From NCBI GenBank assembly GCA_951812615.1, contig CATOSU010000005.1:179322-243321 (forward strand): 64,000 nt of DNA. The letters are read 5' to 3'. Below are positions 18,671 to 26,370 of the stretch, piece by piece. Below the pieces are notes generated by a model. The model was given only the letters and a program-made list of their open reading frames with translations. It was not told the DNA's origin and ran no database searches. A program made the translations under genes and the position numbers. The stretch is from an uncultured Paracoccaceae bacterium. GTDB lineage: Bacteria; Pseudomonadota; Alphaproteobacteria; Rhodobacterales; Rhodobacteraceae. Each line of letters starts with the position of its first letter. Position 1 is the stretch's first letter.

Positions 18671-19270
18671 ATGACGCGCGTCTTCAAGCTTTTTGCCGCC
18701 GTCACACTCGCGATCAGTCTAACGACCCCGGTACCCGCCGAAGAAGAGGACATCAGCCTGTTGTTTGTGCAAACGTCCCACACGATGCAGGCGGATCTGG
18801 ATCAGCACACCTTGCAGATAATCGATGTCAGCGATCAGACGCTCGATTTCTCGGACCGGCCCTATCGCGTGTCCGCGCATATCCCGCTGAGCAAATTCGT
18901 CGATGGCTGGGACAAGGGTGACGACAGCTTTGCCGAAAACCCGCCCAACGCCGTGCTCTCGGTGTACGAAGGCGAAAGCGATGAGAACACGCTGGTGGTC
19001 GTAACACTGTTGTCACCTACCACCGACGGCGGGGACCTGATCTATTCCTACGAAATCGTCGAAGGTAAGATGCCGGCAAGCGGCGATGTCACGGCATTGT
19101 TCATCGACCGGTTCGGGCCGGGTGGCGGTGCGGGCGCCGGATTCCACGGCGTTGGCGTCGGTGCGCGCGCCGGATTCCACGGCGTTGGCGTCGGTGCGCG
19201 CGGCCCCGGGGTCGCCGGCTGGGCCGGTGCTGCGGTCGTGAACGAACGCGAATCCGACAACAGCTGCTGA
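18671..19270 (+). CDS. Exported protein with Gly-rich repeat tail, function unknown
   Basis: 199 residues from the ATG at 18671; an in-frame ATG at 18659 is possible but would lengthen the signal peptide. Residues 1-23 are a signal peptide ending VPA before EEEDISLL. The middle (FSDRPYRVSAHIP, WDKGDDSFAENPPNAVLSVYEG, YEIVEGKMPASG) resembles a widespread uncharacterised secreted family that I know without a function. The C-terminal 50 residues hold two exact copies of AGFHGVGVGAR and end with a Cys near the C-terminus. Without the IS insertion at 19286, the next exported-protein gene would start about 29 bases after this stop. Confidence 0.75.
   Translation: MTRVFKLFAAVTLAISLTTPVPAEEEDISLLFVQTSHTMQADLDQHTLQIIDVSDQTLDFSDRPYRVSAHIPLSKFVDGWDKGDDSFAENPPNAVLSVYEGESDENTLVVVTLLSPTTDGGDLIYSYEIVEGKMPASGDVTALFIDRFGPGGGAGAGFHGVGVGARAGFHGVGVGARGPGVAGWAGAAVVNERESDNSC
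19134..19199 (+). repeat. Exact 33-bp tandem duplication inside the exported-protein gene
   Basis: Two identical 33-base units (19134-19166 and 19167-19199) encode the in-frame 11-residue repeat AGFHGVGVGAR. Exact identity suggests recent slippage or a length-variable tract. Confidence 0.9.
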
Positions 19271-19285
19271 ATCATGATATTACTA

Positions 19286-20338
19286 AAGCATCCGACCTTT
19301 AACCTGAGACATATCCGGCAGCCTTGAAGTAGTTCCAGCACTCTTCCGGTGAGAAGAGTTCGCAGATTTCAGTGAGGGCTTTGAACATGTCGGTGAAGGT
19401 TCGAGCGCCGATCCTGCGCAGGTGTGCTTTGAGTTTCGAGAAGGCCATCTCGATCGGGTTGAGATCGGGGCTATAGGGCGGCAGAAACAGGAACCAGCAT
19501 CCGGCTTTGCGCATGGCTTTGGCCGCAGCGGCATTCTTGTGCGTCGCGAGGTTGTCTAGGATCACGACGGTACCTGGCTCCAGTTCCGGCACCAGCACCT
19601 GCTCGACATAAGCCGCAAAGGCTTCGCCATCCATCGCGCCCTTGATGACCCAGGGTGCGATCAATGCGTCGGCGCTGAGGCCCGCGATGAAGGTCTGCGT
19701 GCCCCATGATCCAAAGGGCGCATCCATCACCAGCCGCGCGCCCCGTTGTGACCATCCACGCTGGCGGGTCAGGTTGGTTTTGACAGAGGTTTCATCAATG
19801 AATACAGCACGATCTGGCTGAGCCGAGACGGCAGGCAAGCGGTGTTTGACCCAATGGTCGCGTTGTTTCCTTACCCTCGCGCGGTGTCGTTCAGTCGCGA
19901 CCAACGTCTTTTTTTGTACGTGAAGCCCAGCTTGCGCAGGAACCGGCCAATCGCATCAGGGTGCGCCTGAACACCGGTCGCATCCGCAAGAGCGCCGGCA
20001 AGTTCAGGCATGGTCATGTCGCCGTCCTGTTCAATCAGTTCGATCAGAAGCGACCGATGCGGATCAAGCTTGCCCTTGCCGCGAGGACGGCCCTGAGGCG
20101 CGGCCCTTGCTTGTCCGGTTCGCCGGATCGCAAGCCCCCAACGCGCCCCGGTCGCGGGCGAAAGCTTCAGGCGCAACGCCGCCGCGCGTCCGCTCAATCC
20201 TTCTTCAACCAACTTCTGAAACCGCATCCGCAACGCGTTCGGCAAAGGTGCTGACATGATCCATCCTCCCAAACAGGATGAATCACAGATCGGCACTCAA
20301 GGGAATCCCTTGCGATTCAGGTTTTGAGCCGGACGCTT
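19286..20338 (-). mobile_element. IS630-family insertion sequence, copy 1 (1053 bp)
   Basis: The element is bounded by terminal inverted repeats AAGC(A/G)TCCG(A/G) and flanked by TA dinucleotides (19284-19285 and 20339-20340), the target duplication of IS630/Tc1-type elements. It encodes the two-frame transposase described separately. A second 1053-bp copy with identical encoded proteins lies in the opposite orientation at 24724-25776. The right end sits 17 bases before the next gene's start codon. Confidence 0.93.
19299..20257 (-). CDS. IS630-family transposase, two overlapping frames joined by -1 frameshift (copy 1)
   Basis: Frame A (start ATG 20257, preceded by GGGAGGA) holds the helix-turn-helix region (GLSGRAAALRLKLSPATGARW). 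It ends at 19871 after a KKRRWSRLNDTARG tail. Frame B (to 19299) holds the DDE domain: Asp in VFIDETSVK, Asp in VILDNLATHK and Glu in PDLNPIEMAFSKLK. The frames overlap at a run of seven A on the coding strand (19909-19915), a classic slippery site. A -1 shift there yields the IS630 junction KKTLVATER. The fused enzyme would be about 318 residues, so the element looks competent. Confidence 0.88.
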
Positions 20339-20355
20339 TAAGAGAGGGCAAGCAC

Positions 20356-21045
20356 ATGAAAACACTTCGTATTCCGGCGCTTTCGGCAATCGCCACGGCG
20401 TTGGCGACATCGGTCTTCGGTGCGGACACATCGGTCGAGCCTGTCGACCTGTCCGACATTCGCGGCATGAAATTCTGTGAATTCCTGCTGATCTTTGACG
20501 ATCACCTTGTGATCTACAACACGTCCGCCTCTCATGGCTGCCCCGAGGACAAGTGGCAGGCGATGGACACAGCATCGATCGCATCCAATCACGGCGCCAA
20601 CAAGGCCCAGCTGAACGGTCCGCATTTCTGGGCGATGGACGGGCAGACTGTTGGTCTGGGCGAGACCAAGACATTCGGTGGTATCGAAGCGCGCTATGCA
20701 GCCACTTTGCCCTTGTCGGCACTGGGATCTGGCACCGGTTCAACCCCCTACAAACCGTATACCAGCGCCAAGCTGCAGACGATGGTCTTCAAAGCCGGCA
20801 ACCCGCTCTACGAACTGGTTGATCCGGACGGCAACACCTACGTTCTGAATGCCTATGGCGAAGAAGTGAAAGACGGCGATCCGGCCAATCTCGCCGATCA
20901 GCTTTCTCCGGCCGATGGCTGGAGCTTCCGGGTCATCACACCCGCAGAAGACGTCAGGGTTGAGGGATCTTCCGACAAACCGGTAGACATGGTGGGGGAT
21001 GACTTGCACCAGTATTACACACGGTTCAATTCCGGCGCGAGTTAA
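20356..21045 (+). CDS. Uncharacterised exported protein, paralogue A
   Basis: 229 residues; signal peptide at residues 1-22 (KTLRIPALSAIATALATSVFG). It shares most of its length with the gene at 22546: RGMKFCEFLLIFDD, NTSASHGCPEDKW, LNGPHFWAMD, LGETKTFGGIEARY, a KAGNPLYELVDPDG block, DQLSPADGWSFRV and MVGDDLHQYYTR. Two conserved Cys (in FCEF and GCPED) could form a disulphide. I know similar proteins only as hypothetical. GAGGG six to ten bases before ATG 20356 is the ribosome site. The IS630 element ends 17 bases before the start, so the native promoter has been displaced. Confidence 0.75.
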   Translation: MKTLRIPALSAIATALATSVFGADTSVEPVDLSDIRGMKFCEFLLIFDDHLVIYNTSASHGCPEDKWQAMDTASIASNHGANKAQLNGPHFWAMDGQTVGLGETKTFGGIEARYAATLPLSALGSGTGSTPYKPYTSAKLQTMVFKAGNPLYELVDPDGNTYVLNAYGEEVKDGDPANLADQLSPADGWSFRVITPAEDVRVEGSSDKPVDMVGDDLHQYYTRFNSGAS

Positions 21046-21123
21046 CGCTGCGGAAAGACGTAGCGACAGCTGCATACGTTGACTATAATCTTCCCAAGCC
21101 GAACGGCACTGAGGATCTTGGCA

Positions 21124-21131
21124 TTCAGAAG
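21124..21131. repeat. Left 8-bp target-site duplication of the IS256 element (TTCAGAAG)
   Basis: TTCAGAAG at 21124-21131 is repeated at 22515-22522 immediately outside the inverted repeats of the IS256-family element. Eight bases is the usual duplication size for this family. Confidence 0.85.
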
Positions 21132-22514
21132 GAGTTATGCCCAAAAGTTGGTGACGGCGTGATCAGGCGGCGTTTTGACGTTGCCTGATCCCGTCCTTGA
21201 AGGCAATCCCCTGGATCACTTCGGGCAGACGGTTTGGCCCTGAGATCTTCCTCCACTTCTTCTTGGCCGACATCATCAACCTGAAGACCATGGCGAGGGC
21301 GGTCTTGCGGTTCAGGCATCCTTTGGTTTTGCGCGTTCGGTTGCGGACCGTGGCAAAGACGCTTTCGATCGGGTTCGTGGTCCGGATGTGTTTTCAGTGT
21401 TCGGCCGGGAAGTCATAGAAGGTCAGCAACACGTCGCGGTCCTTGACCAGCCTGGCCACGGCCCGCTCGTATTTCAGGCCGTAGGTTTCCACGAAGAGAT
21501 CGAAGGCCGCATTGGCTTCCTTCTTCGTCTCGGCCATCCAAATATCCTGCAGATCGGCCTTGGCTTTTTCCCGCAGCGACTTGGGCATCGCGCCCGTTAC
21601 ATTGGCCGTCTTGTGGACCCAGCACCGCTGCTCACGGGTGGTCGGATAGACATCCCGCAGCGCCGTCCAGAACCCAAGCGCGCCATCACCGACAGCAAGC
21701 TCGGGCGGCACCGTCAGGCCGCGTTTCCTCAGACCGCGTAACAGGTCCCGCCAGCTGTCCGCGTTCTCCCGGAATCCGTCCATGATGCTCAAAACGTCCT
21801 TTTCTCCGTACTCGTCAGCGCCGATAATCACCAACATACATTGACGATCCCCGTCCAAACGGGGCGTGAAGCAGACCCCGTCCGCCCAGATGTAGACATA
21901 GCGCTTGCCCGACAGGTCACGCTTGCGCCAGGCTTCATACTCGTCCCACCAGGTCGCCTTCAGTCGCGTGATCGTGGAGGCTGACAGCCCCTCTGCATCC
22001 GGCCCCAAAAGGGCGGCCAGCGCCTCGCTGAAGTCCCCCGTTGAAATGCCCTTCAGGTAAAGCCAGGGCAGCAGCTCCTCGACGGACTTCGCTTTGCGTA
22101 GATACGGCGGCACCAAGGATGAACGGAACCTGATCTTGCTGCCATCGATGTTCGCACCCCGGTCGCGGACCCGGGGCACCTGAACGGGCACCGTGCCGAT
22201 CCCGGTCATCACCTCGCGCTCCGGCAGGAACCCGTGGCGCACCAGACGCTGGCGACCTTCCTTGTCCAGAAGCTGCGCGTGAACCGCCATGAAACCGGCA
22301 ACCTCAGCCTGCACAGCCGTTCGCAACAGCTCGCGTGCCCCGAACTGAATGACCTCAGTCAGCGGATCAGGTGAAAATTCCGATGATAGCTCGAATGGAA
22401 CACCGGTAGATTTCGACATGTGGCATATCCCTTTCTCTTGAGAATTGACGGCGCTTCAGCACCGCCTTGATATGCCGCCCCTCAGGGGCCATCACCAACT
22501 TTCAACCATATCTC
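21132..22514 (-). mobile_element. IS256-family insertion sequence (1383 bp)
   Basis: The ends form an imperfect inverted repeat of about 27 bp: GAGTTATG...AAAGTTGGTGACGGC on the left against GAGATATG...AAAGTTGGTGATGGC on the right. Both ends are flanked by the direct repeat TTCAGAAG. It sits between the two paralogous exported-protein genes, leaving both reading frames whole. Removing it restores a spacer of about 110 bases between them. Its transposase has an internal stop. Confidence 0.9.
21163..22419 (-). pseudogene. IS256-family transposase interrupted by an in-frame stop
   Basis: The frame starts at 22419 and would encode 418 residues, the normal family length, but a TGA at 21394-21396 ends it after 341. 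In the expected DFPAEHW context a Trp codon TGG has become TGA. Reading on past the stop, the frame continues cleanly (KHIRTTNPIES...) to the natural stop at 21163. The first two catalytic Asp (IWADGVCF, VGDGALGF) precede the stop; the Glu in TTNPIES follows it. The truncated product therefore lacks the third catalytic acid and should be inactive. Confidence 0.9.
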
Positions 22515-22522
22515 TTCAGAAG
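22515..22522. repeat. Right 8-bp target-site duplication of the IS256 element (TTCAGAAG)
   Basis: Direct copy of 21124-21131, lying immediately outside the right inverted repeat. Confidence 0.85.
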
Positions 22523-22545
22523 AGCAACGACAGAAAGGTAATACG

Positions 22546-23241
22546 ATGATGGTAAACTGCGTGCGACTGCTCTCCACACTCACGTTTCTGGCAGTAGCCT
22601 GGGTTCCAACGGCCGGCACGACACAGCACAAGATGGAAACTCTGACTTTGAGCGAAATTCGCGGGATGCGCTATTGCGAGTTTTTGCTGGTCTTCGATCA
22701 CGGAATTGACGTCTACAACACCTCCGCCTCCGACGGATGCCCGGAAGACAAGTGGGCGGTCATGGATACCGCAGCCCTGGCCAAAGAACTTGGCGCCAAG
22801 AAAGTACTACTTAACGGTCCAAAATTCTGGGCGATGGACGAACAGGAATTCCAGCTGGGCGAAACCAAGACCCTCGGCGGGATCGATGCACGCTATGGGG
22901 CAACGCTTCCGCTGGCAACGGTCGGGTCGGGCGAAGGCGACGCCTATACCGGGTTCACCAGTTCCAAGAAGCAGACAATGGTCTTCAAGGCCGGCCGCCC
23001 GGTTTATGAACTGATCGGTCCGGAAGGATACGCCTACATCCTCAATGCCTATGGCGGCGCAGTGAAGGACGGGGATCCGGCAAACCTGAAGGACCAGTTG
23101 TCTCCGGCGGATGGATGGAGTTTCCGGGTGGCGACGCCGGCGGAAAATCTGATTGTCGCCGCCCCGGAGGGCATACCTACACAGATGGTGGGAGACGATA
23201 TGAAACAGTATTATACTCGTCACGGAACCGCTGAGAAATGA
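22546..23241 (+). CDS. Uncharacterised exported protein, paralogue B
   Basis: 231 residues with a signal peptide ending around residue 23 (VPTAG). It is a clear paralogue of the gene at 20356, with RGMRYCEFLLVFD, NTSASDGCPEDKW, LNGPKFWAMDE, LGETKTLGGIDARYGATLPL, a KAGRPVYELIGPEG block and DQLSPADGWSFRV, and the same two conserved Cys. GAAAGG precedes ATG 22546 (ATG 22549 is an alternative start). Its TGA overlaps the ATG of the porin-like gene, so the two are translationally coupled and may work at the same cell-surface site. No function is known to me. Confidence 0.75.
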   Translation: MMVNCVRLLSTLTFLAVAWVPTAGTTQHKMETLTLSEIRGMRYCEFLLVFDHGIDVYNTSASDGCPEDKWAVMDTAALAKELGAKKVLLNGPKFWAMDEQEFQLGETKTLGGIDARYGATLPLATVGSGEGDAYTGFTSSKKQTMVFKAGRPVYELIGPEGYAYILNAYGGAVKDGDPANLKDQLSPADGWSFRVATPAENLIVAAPEGIPTQMVGDDMKQYYTRHGTAEK

Positions 23242-24530
23242 TCTTGGCAAGAGTTGGGAGCATGGTTTTGCTTTGGCGCATGCTCTCAGCTGCCATCGCG
23301 GTTTCAACACTCGGCTGGGGCGCGCCTGCGGCACAAGCGCAATCCAGTTCCGGGTACGGGGCGGGTCAAACGCTGGAAAGCGGGGACAGCGTAACCGAAG
23401 ATATCCATCAGGACGATCTGGATGCCGGTGCGGCCTGGCGGCTCCCGGGCCAGCCCCTGCAACCGTGGTTCGACGCCAAGAGGCGATGGAATGAAAACTA
23501 CGGGCTGAAGCTCAACTTCAGCTATCAATCTCTTTACCAGAACGCCGACAACACCACCGGTGAAAACGAAGCCCACGCGGGTCGGATAGAATTGAACGGA
23601 TCTTGGACTCTGGTTGGGCGGGGCACCAAGAACGCCGGACGCCTGACCTTCCGGATCGAAAACCGCAGAACCTTGGGCACCAATATCCCACCGTCCAAAC
23701 TGGGCAACCAGTTCGGCAGCGGCACGTTGGTCGGTACGGGTTTCAGCAACTATGACAACGCGAACCTGTCCGAACTGGCATGGCGGCAATCGTTGATGGA
23801 CGGGCGCCTGAAGTTCGTGTTCGGCAAGATCAGTGCCGTCAGCTGGTATGGCGGACACGCCCTGGCATCACCCAAGCGTGCGTTCCAGAACACAGGTGTG
23901 ATGTCCAGCAATACCCGCGCCTTTCCGGGACGTGGGATCGGGGGCGGTATCGCTTACCAGTTTTCACCCAGGTTTGTCGCTTTGGCGGGAATTCACGATG
24001 CCAATGCCAAGACCACCCAAAGCCCGTTTGACACTATCGGACAGAAAGAATTCCTGAAATCGGTTGAAGCGCGGTGGTATCTGACGACACCGGAACGGGC
24101 ACGCTGGGATCAGGTCCGTGTCAACTTGTGGCATCAAGATGCCCGCAAACAGGCCGGAATACCCGACAGCTATGGTGTGAATTTCGTAGCCAGCAAGCTT
24201 ATTTTCAATGACCAGGCGATGCCGTTCATCCTCGGCGGTATCTCGGATGGCAAGGCGTCGACTTTCAAAAAGGACGTGGCGGTCGGAATCGGGATCGGGT
24301 TCAACACCACGTACACCAAGGCCAGGGATGTTCTTGGTATCGGCGTTGCCTGGGGCGAACCATCAGATGACACCCTGCAAGACCAGATAACTGGGGAAGT
24401 CTATTACCGCTTCCAAATTCTGGACAACATCGCGATCACACCATCAGTTCAATTTATCAAAAATCCGATCGCCAGCCCCAGCAAAACCACAGTGAGTATT
24501 CTTGGTTTGCGATTGCGTCTGACCTTCTAG
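23238..24530 (+). CDS. OprB-like carbohydrate-selective porin
   Basis: 430 residues, with a signal peptide to about residue 34 (APAAQAQ). The mature protein is rich in alternating aromatic/polar beta strands (YGLKLNFSYQSLYQNADNTTGE, AGRLTFRIENRRTLG, KFVFGKISAVSW) and ends LRLRLTF with the terminal Phe needed for outer-membrane insertion. The layout matches OprB-type porins of about 400-450 residues. It is coupled to paralogue B by an ATGA overlap. A role in uptake of a sugar or small solute for this exported-protein operon is inference. Confidence 0.75.
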   Translation: MILARVGSMVLLWRMLSAAIAVSTLGWGAPAAQAQSSSGYGAGQTLESGDSVTEDIHQDDLDAGAAWRLPGQPLQPWFDAKRRWNENYGLKLNFSYQSLYQNADNTTGENEAHAGRIELNGSWTLVGRGTKNAGRLTFRIENRRTLGTNIPPSKLGNQFGSGTLVGTGFSNYDNANLSELAWRQSLMDGRLKFVFGKISAVSWYGGHALASPKRAFQNTGVMSSNTRAFPGRGIGGGIAYQFSPRFVALAGIHDANAKTTQSPFDTIGQKEFLKSVEARWYLTTPERARWDQVRVNLWHQDARKQAGIPDSYGVNFVASKLIFNDQAMPFILGGISDGKASTFKKDVAVGIGIGFNTTYTKARDVLGIGVAWGEPSDDTLQDQITGEVYYRFQILDNIAITPSVQFIKNPIASPSKTTVSILGLRLRLTF

Positions 24531-24721
24531 AAAGGTCTTTGGAAGCGGCCTTCTGTGCAGGTGTCTTGGACATTTGAGCGAGGTGATGAGCCCGGCCTGA
24601 GCCGCCTCATTTGCCTGGTCCATGTTGATTGTCAGTGCATGACCAACCTGCGCGGGGAGATCGAGGTCGTCGAAGCGACCGCAAACTCAGTAAGTACAAG
24701 AGTTGAGACGTTCTATGTGCC
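24531..24721. other. Spacer between porin gene and IS630 copy 2, no clear gene
   Basis: No terminator or convincing coding sequence is seen. A short open stretch (MTNLRGEIEVVEATANS) has a faint nucleotide resemblance to one on the far side of the IS (RIRHEIEVIEPF), which may mean both are decayed remnants of related sequence. Confidence 0.3.
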
Positions 24722-24723
24722 TA

Positions 24724-25776
24724 AAGCGTCCGGCTCAAAACCTGAATCGCAAGGGATTCCCTTGAGTGCCGATCTGTGATTCATCCTGTTTGGGAGGATG
24801 GATCATGTCAGCACCTTTGCCGAACGCGTTGCGGATGCGGTTTCAGAAGTTGGTTGAAGAAGGATTGAGCGGACGCGCGGCGGCGTTGCGCCTGAAGCTT
24901 TCGCCCGCGACCGGGGCGCGTTGGGGGCTTGCGATCCGGCGAACCGGACAAGCAAGGGCCGCGCCTCAGGGCCGTCCTCGCGGCAAGGGCAAGCTTGATC
25001 CGCATCGGTCGCTTCTGATCGAACTGATTGAACAGGACGGCGACATGACCATGCCTGAACTTGCCGGCGCTCTTGCGGATGCGACCGGTGTTCAGGCGCA
25101 CCCTGATGCGATTGGCCGGTTCCTGCGCAAGCTGGGCTTCACGTACAAAAAAAGACGTTGGTCGCGACTGAACGACACCGCGCGAGGGTAAGGAAACAAC
25201 GCGACCATTGGGTCAAACACCGCTTGCCTGCCGTCTCGGCTCAGCCAGATCGTGCTGTATTCATTGATGAAACCTCTGTCAAAACCAACCTGACCCGCCA
25301 GCGTGGATGGTCACAACGGGGCGCGCGGCTGGTGATGGATGCGCCCTTTGGATCATGGGGCACGCAGACCTTCATCGCGGGCCTCAGCGCCGACGCATTG
25401 ATCGCACCCTGGGTCATCAAGGGCGCGATGGATGGCGAAGCCTTTGCGGCTTATGTCGAGCAGGTGCTGGTGCCGGAACTGGAGCCAGGTACCGTCGTGA
25501 TCCTAGACAACCTCGCGACGCACAAGAATGCCGCTGCGGCCAAAGCCATGCGCAAAGCCGGATGCTGGTTCCTGTTTCTGCCGCCCTATAGCCCCGATCT
25601 CAACCCGATCGAGATGGCCTTCTCGAAACTCAAAGCACACCTGCGCAGGATCGGCGCTCGAACCTTCACCGACATGTTCAAAGCCCTCACTGAAATCTGC
25701 GAACTCTTCTCACCGGAAGAGTGCTGGAACTACTTCAAGGCTGCCGGATATGTCTCAGGTTAAAGGTCGGATGCTT
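24724..25776 (+). mobile_element. IS630-family insertion sequence, copy 2 (1053 bp)
   Basis: Same length and encoded proteins as the copy at 19286-20338 but in the opposite orientation. It begins AAGCGTCCGG, ends CGGATGCTT and is flanked by TA at 24722-24723 and 25777-25778. With copy 1 it brackets a 4.4-kb segment holding the paralogues, the IS256 element and the porin gene. Confidence 0.93.
24805..25763 (+). CDS. IS630-family transposase, two overlapping frames joined by -1 frameshift (copy 2)
   Basis: Frame A starts at ATG 24805 with GGGAGGA at 24792-24798 and stops at 25191. Frame B carries the DDE domain to 25763. The slippery run of seven A is at 25147-25153, just before the frame A tail, and a -1 shift gives KKTLVATER. 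The DDE residues (FIDETS, ILDNLATHK, NPIEMAF) are all present. Both encoded frames are identical in sequence to copy 1, implying recent transposition or gene conversion. Confidence 0.88.
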
Positions 25777-25778
25777 TA

Positions 25779-26370
25779 AGCGCGCAGATTCTCGGATCCC
25801 GGAAAGACGTCCTTTCATTGAGCGATGAGACGAAGCTAAACACCTCCTTCACAACGTGCCTTTCCGATGCCGAGCATGGCATCCTGACGATGTTCCGTAT
25901 GGCCAGAATCCGCCACGAGATCGAGGTCATCGAGCCGTTCAGATCCGCACTCGAGGCGTTGCTGGAACAGGCGGCCGTGGCGCAGGCGCCCTGAGGCCTG
26001 ATCCCTTCCAATCCATCGACTGGGCCGTACGATCAAAACTGGTGATCAACAGCTGGTTCTCGCGGCAGACTGTACCGAGGTGTAACAACAGGCATGACCT
26101 TGATCAGCCGGGCTTCAGTCCCGCTTCCAGCCCACGACCTTTTCCACGGCAACGCCACCAAACTGGCGCTTGGCCTCGTACCGCGGGCGCCGTCGGTGTC
26201 ATGCCATATCCGACTGGTTTGCAGGCCTTTCTCAATCGTCAATCAGTTTGATGGCCCGCCCTTTCAGAGAAGCGCCAGCTTCTTCTGCCGGGCCGCTAGC
26301 ATCCAGCAACCCGCCCGGAGGGGCCGCGTTCGTGATGGCGCCCTTCAGATCACGTCTGAGGCTATATGCG
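25779..26370. other. Gene-poor region between IS630 copy 2 and the giant gene
   Basis: An open stretch of about 70 codons (25779 to about 25992, ending ALLEQAAVAQAP) runs straight out of the IS junction. In the pre-insertion sequence it would extend only a few codons further left. It may be a remnant of a small gene cut by IS630 copy 2. The remainder shows nothing I recognise. Confidence 0.3.

Noticed and set aside
20341..24721. Composite transposon formed by the two IS630 copies
   Set aside because: Each copy has its own TA flanks and no larger target duplication could be defined, so simple independent insertions explain the data equally well.
24531..26000. A small gene split by IS630 copy 2
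   Set aside because: Joining the flanks gives an open stretch of about 80 codons with no recognisable domain and no good ribosome site.
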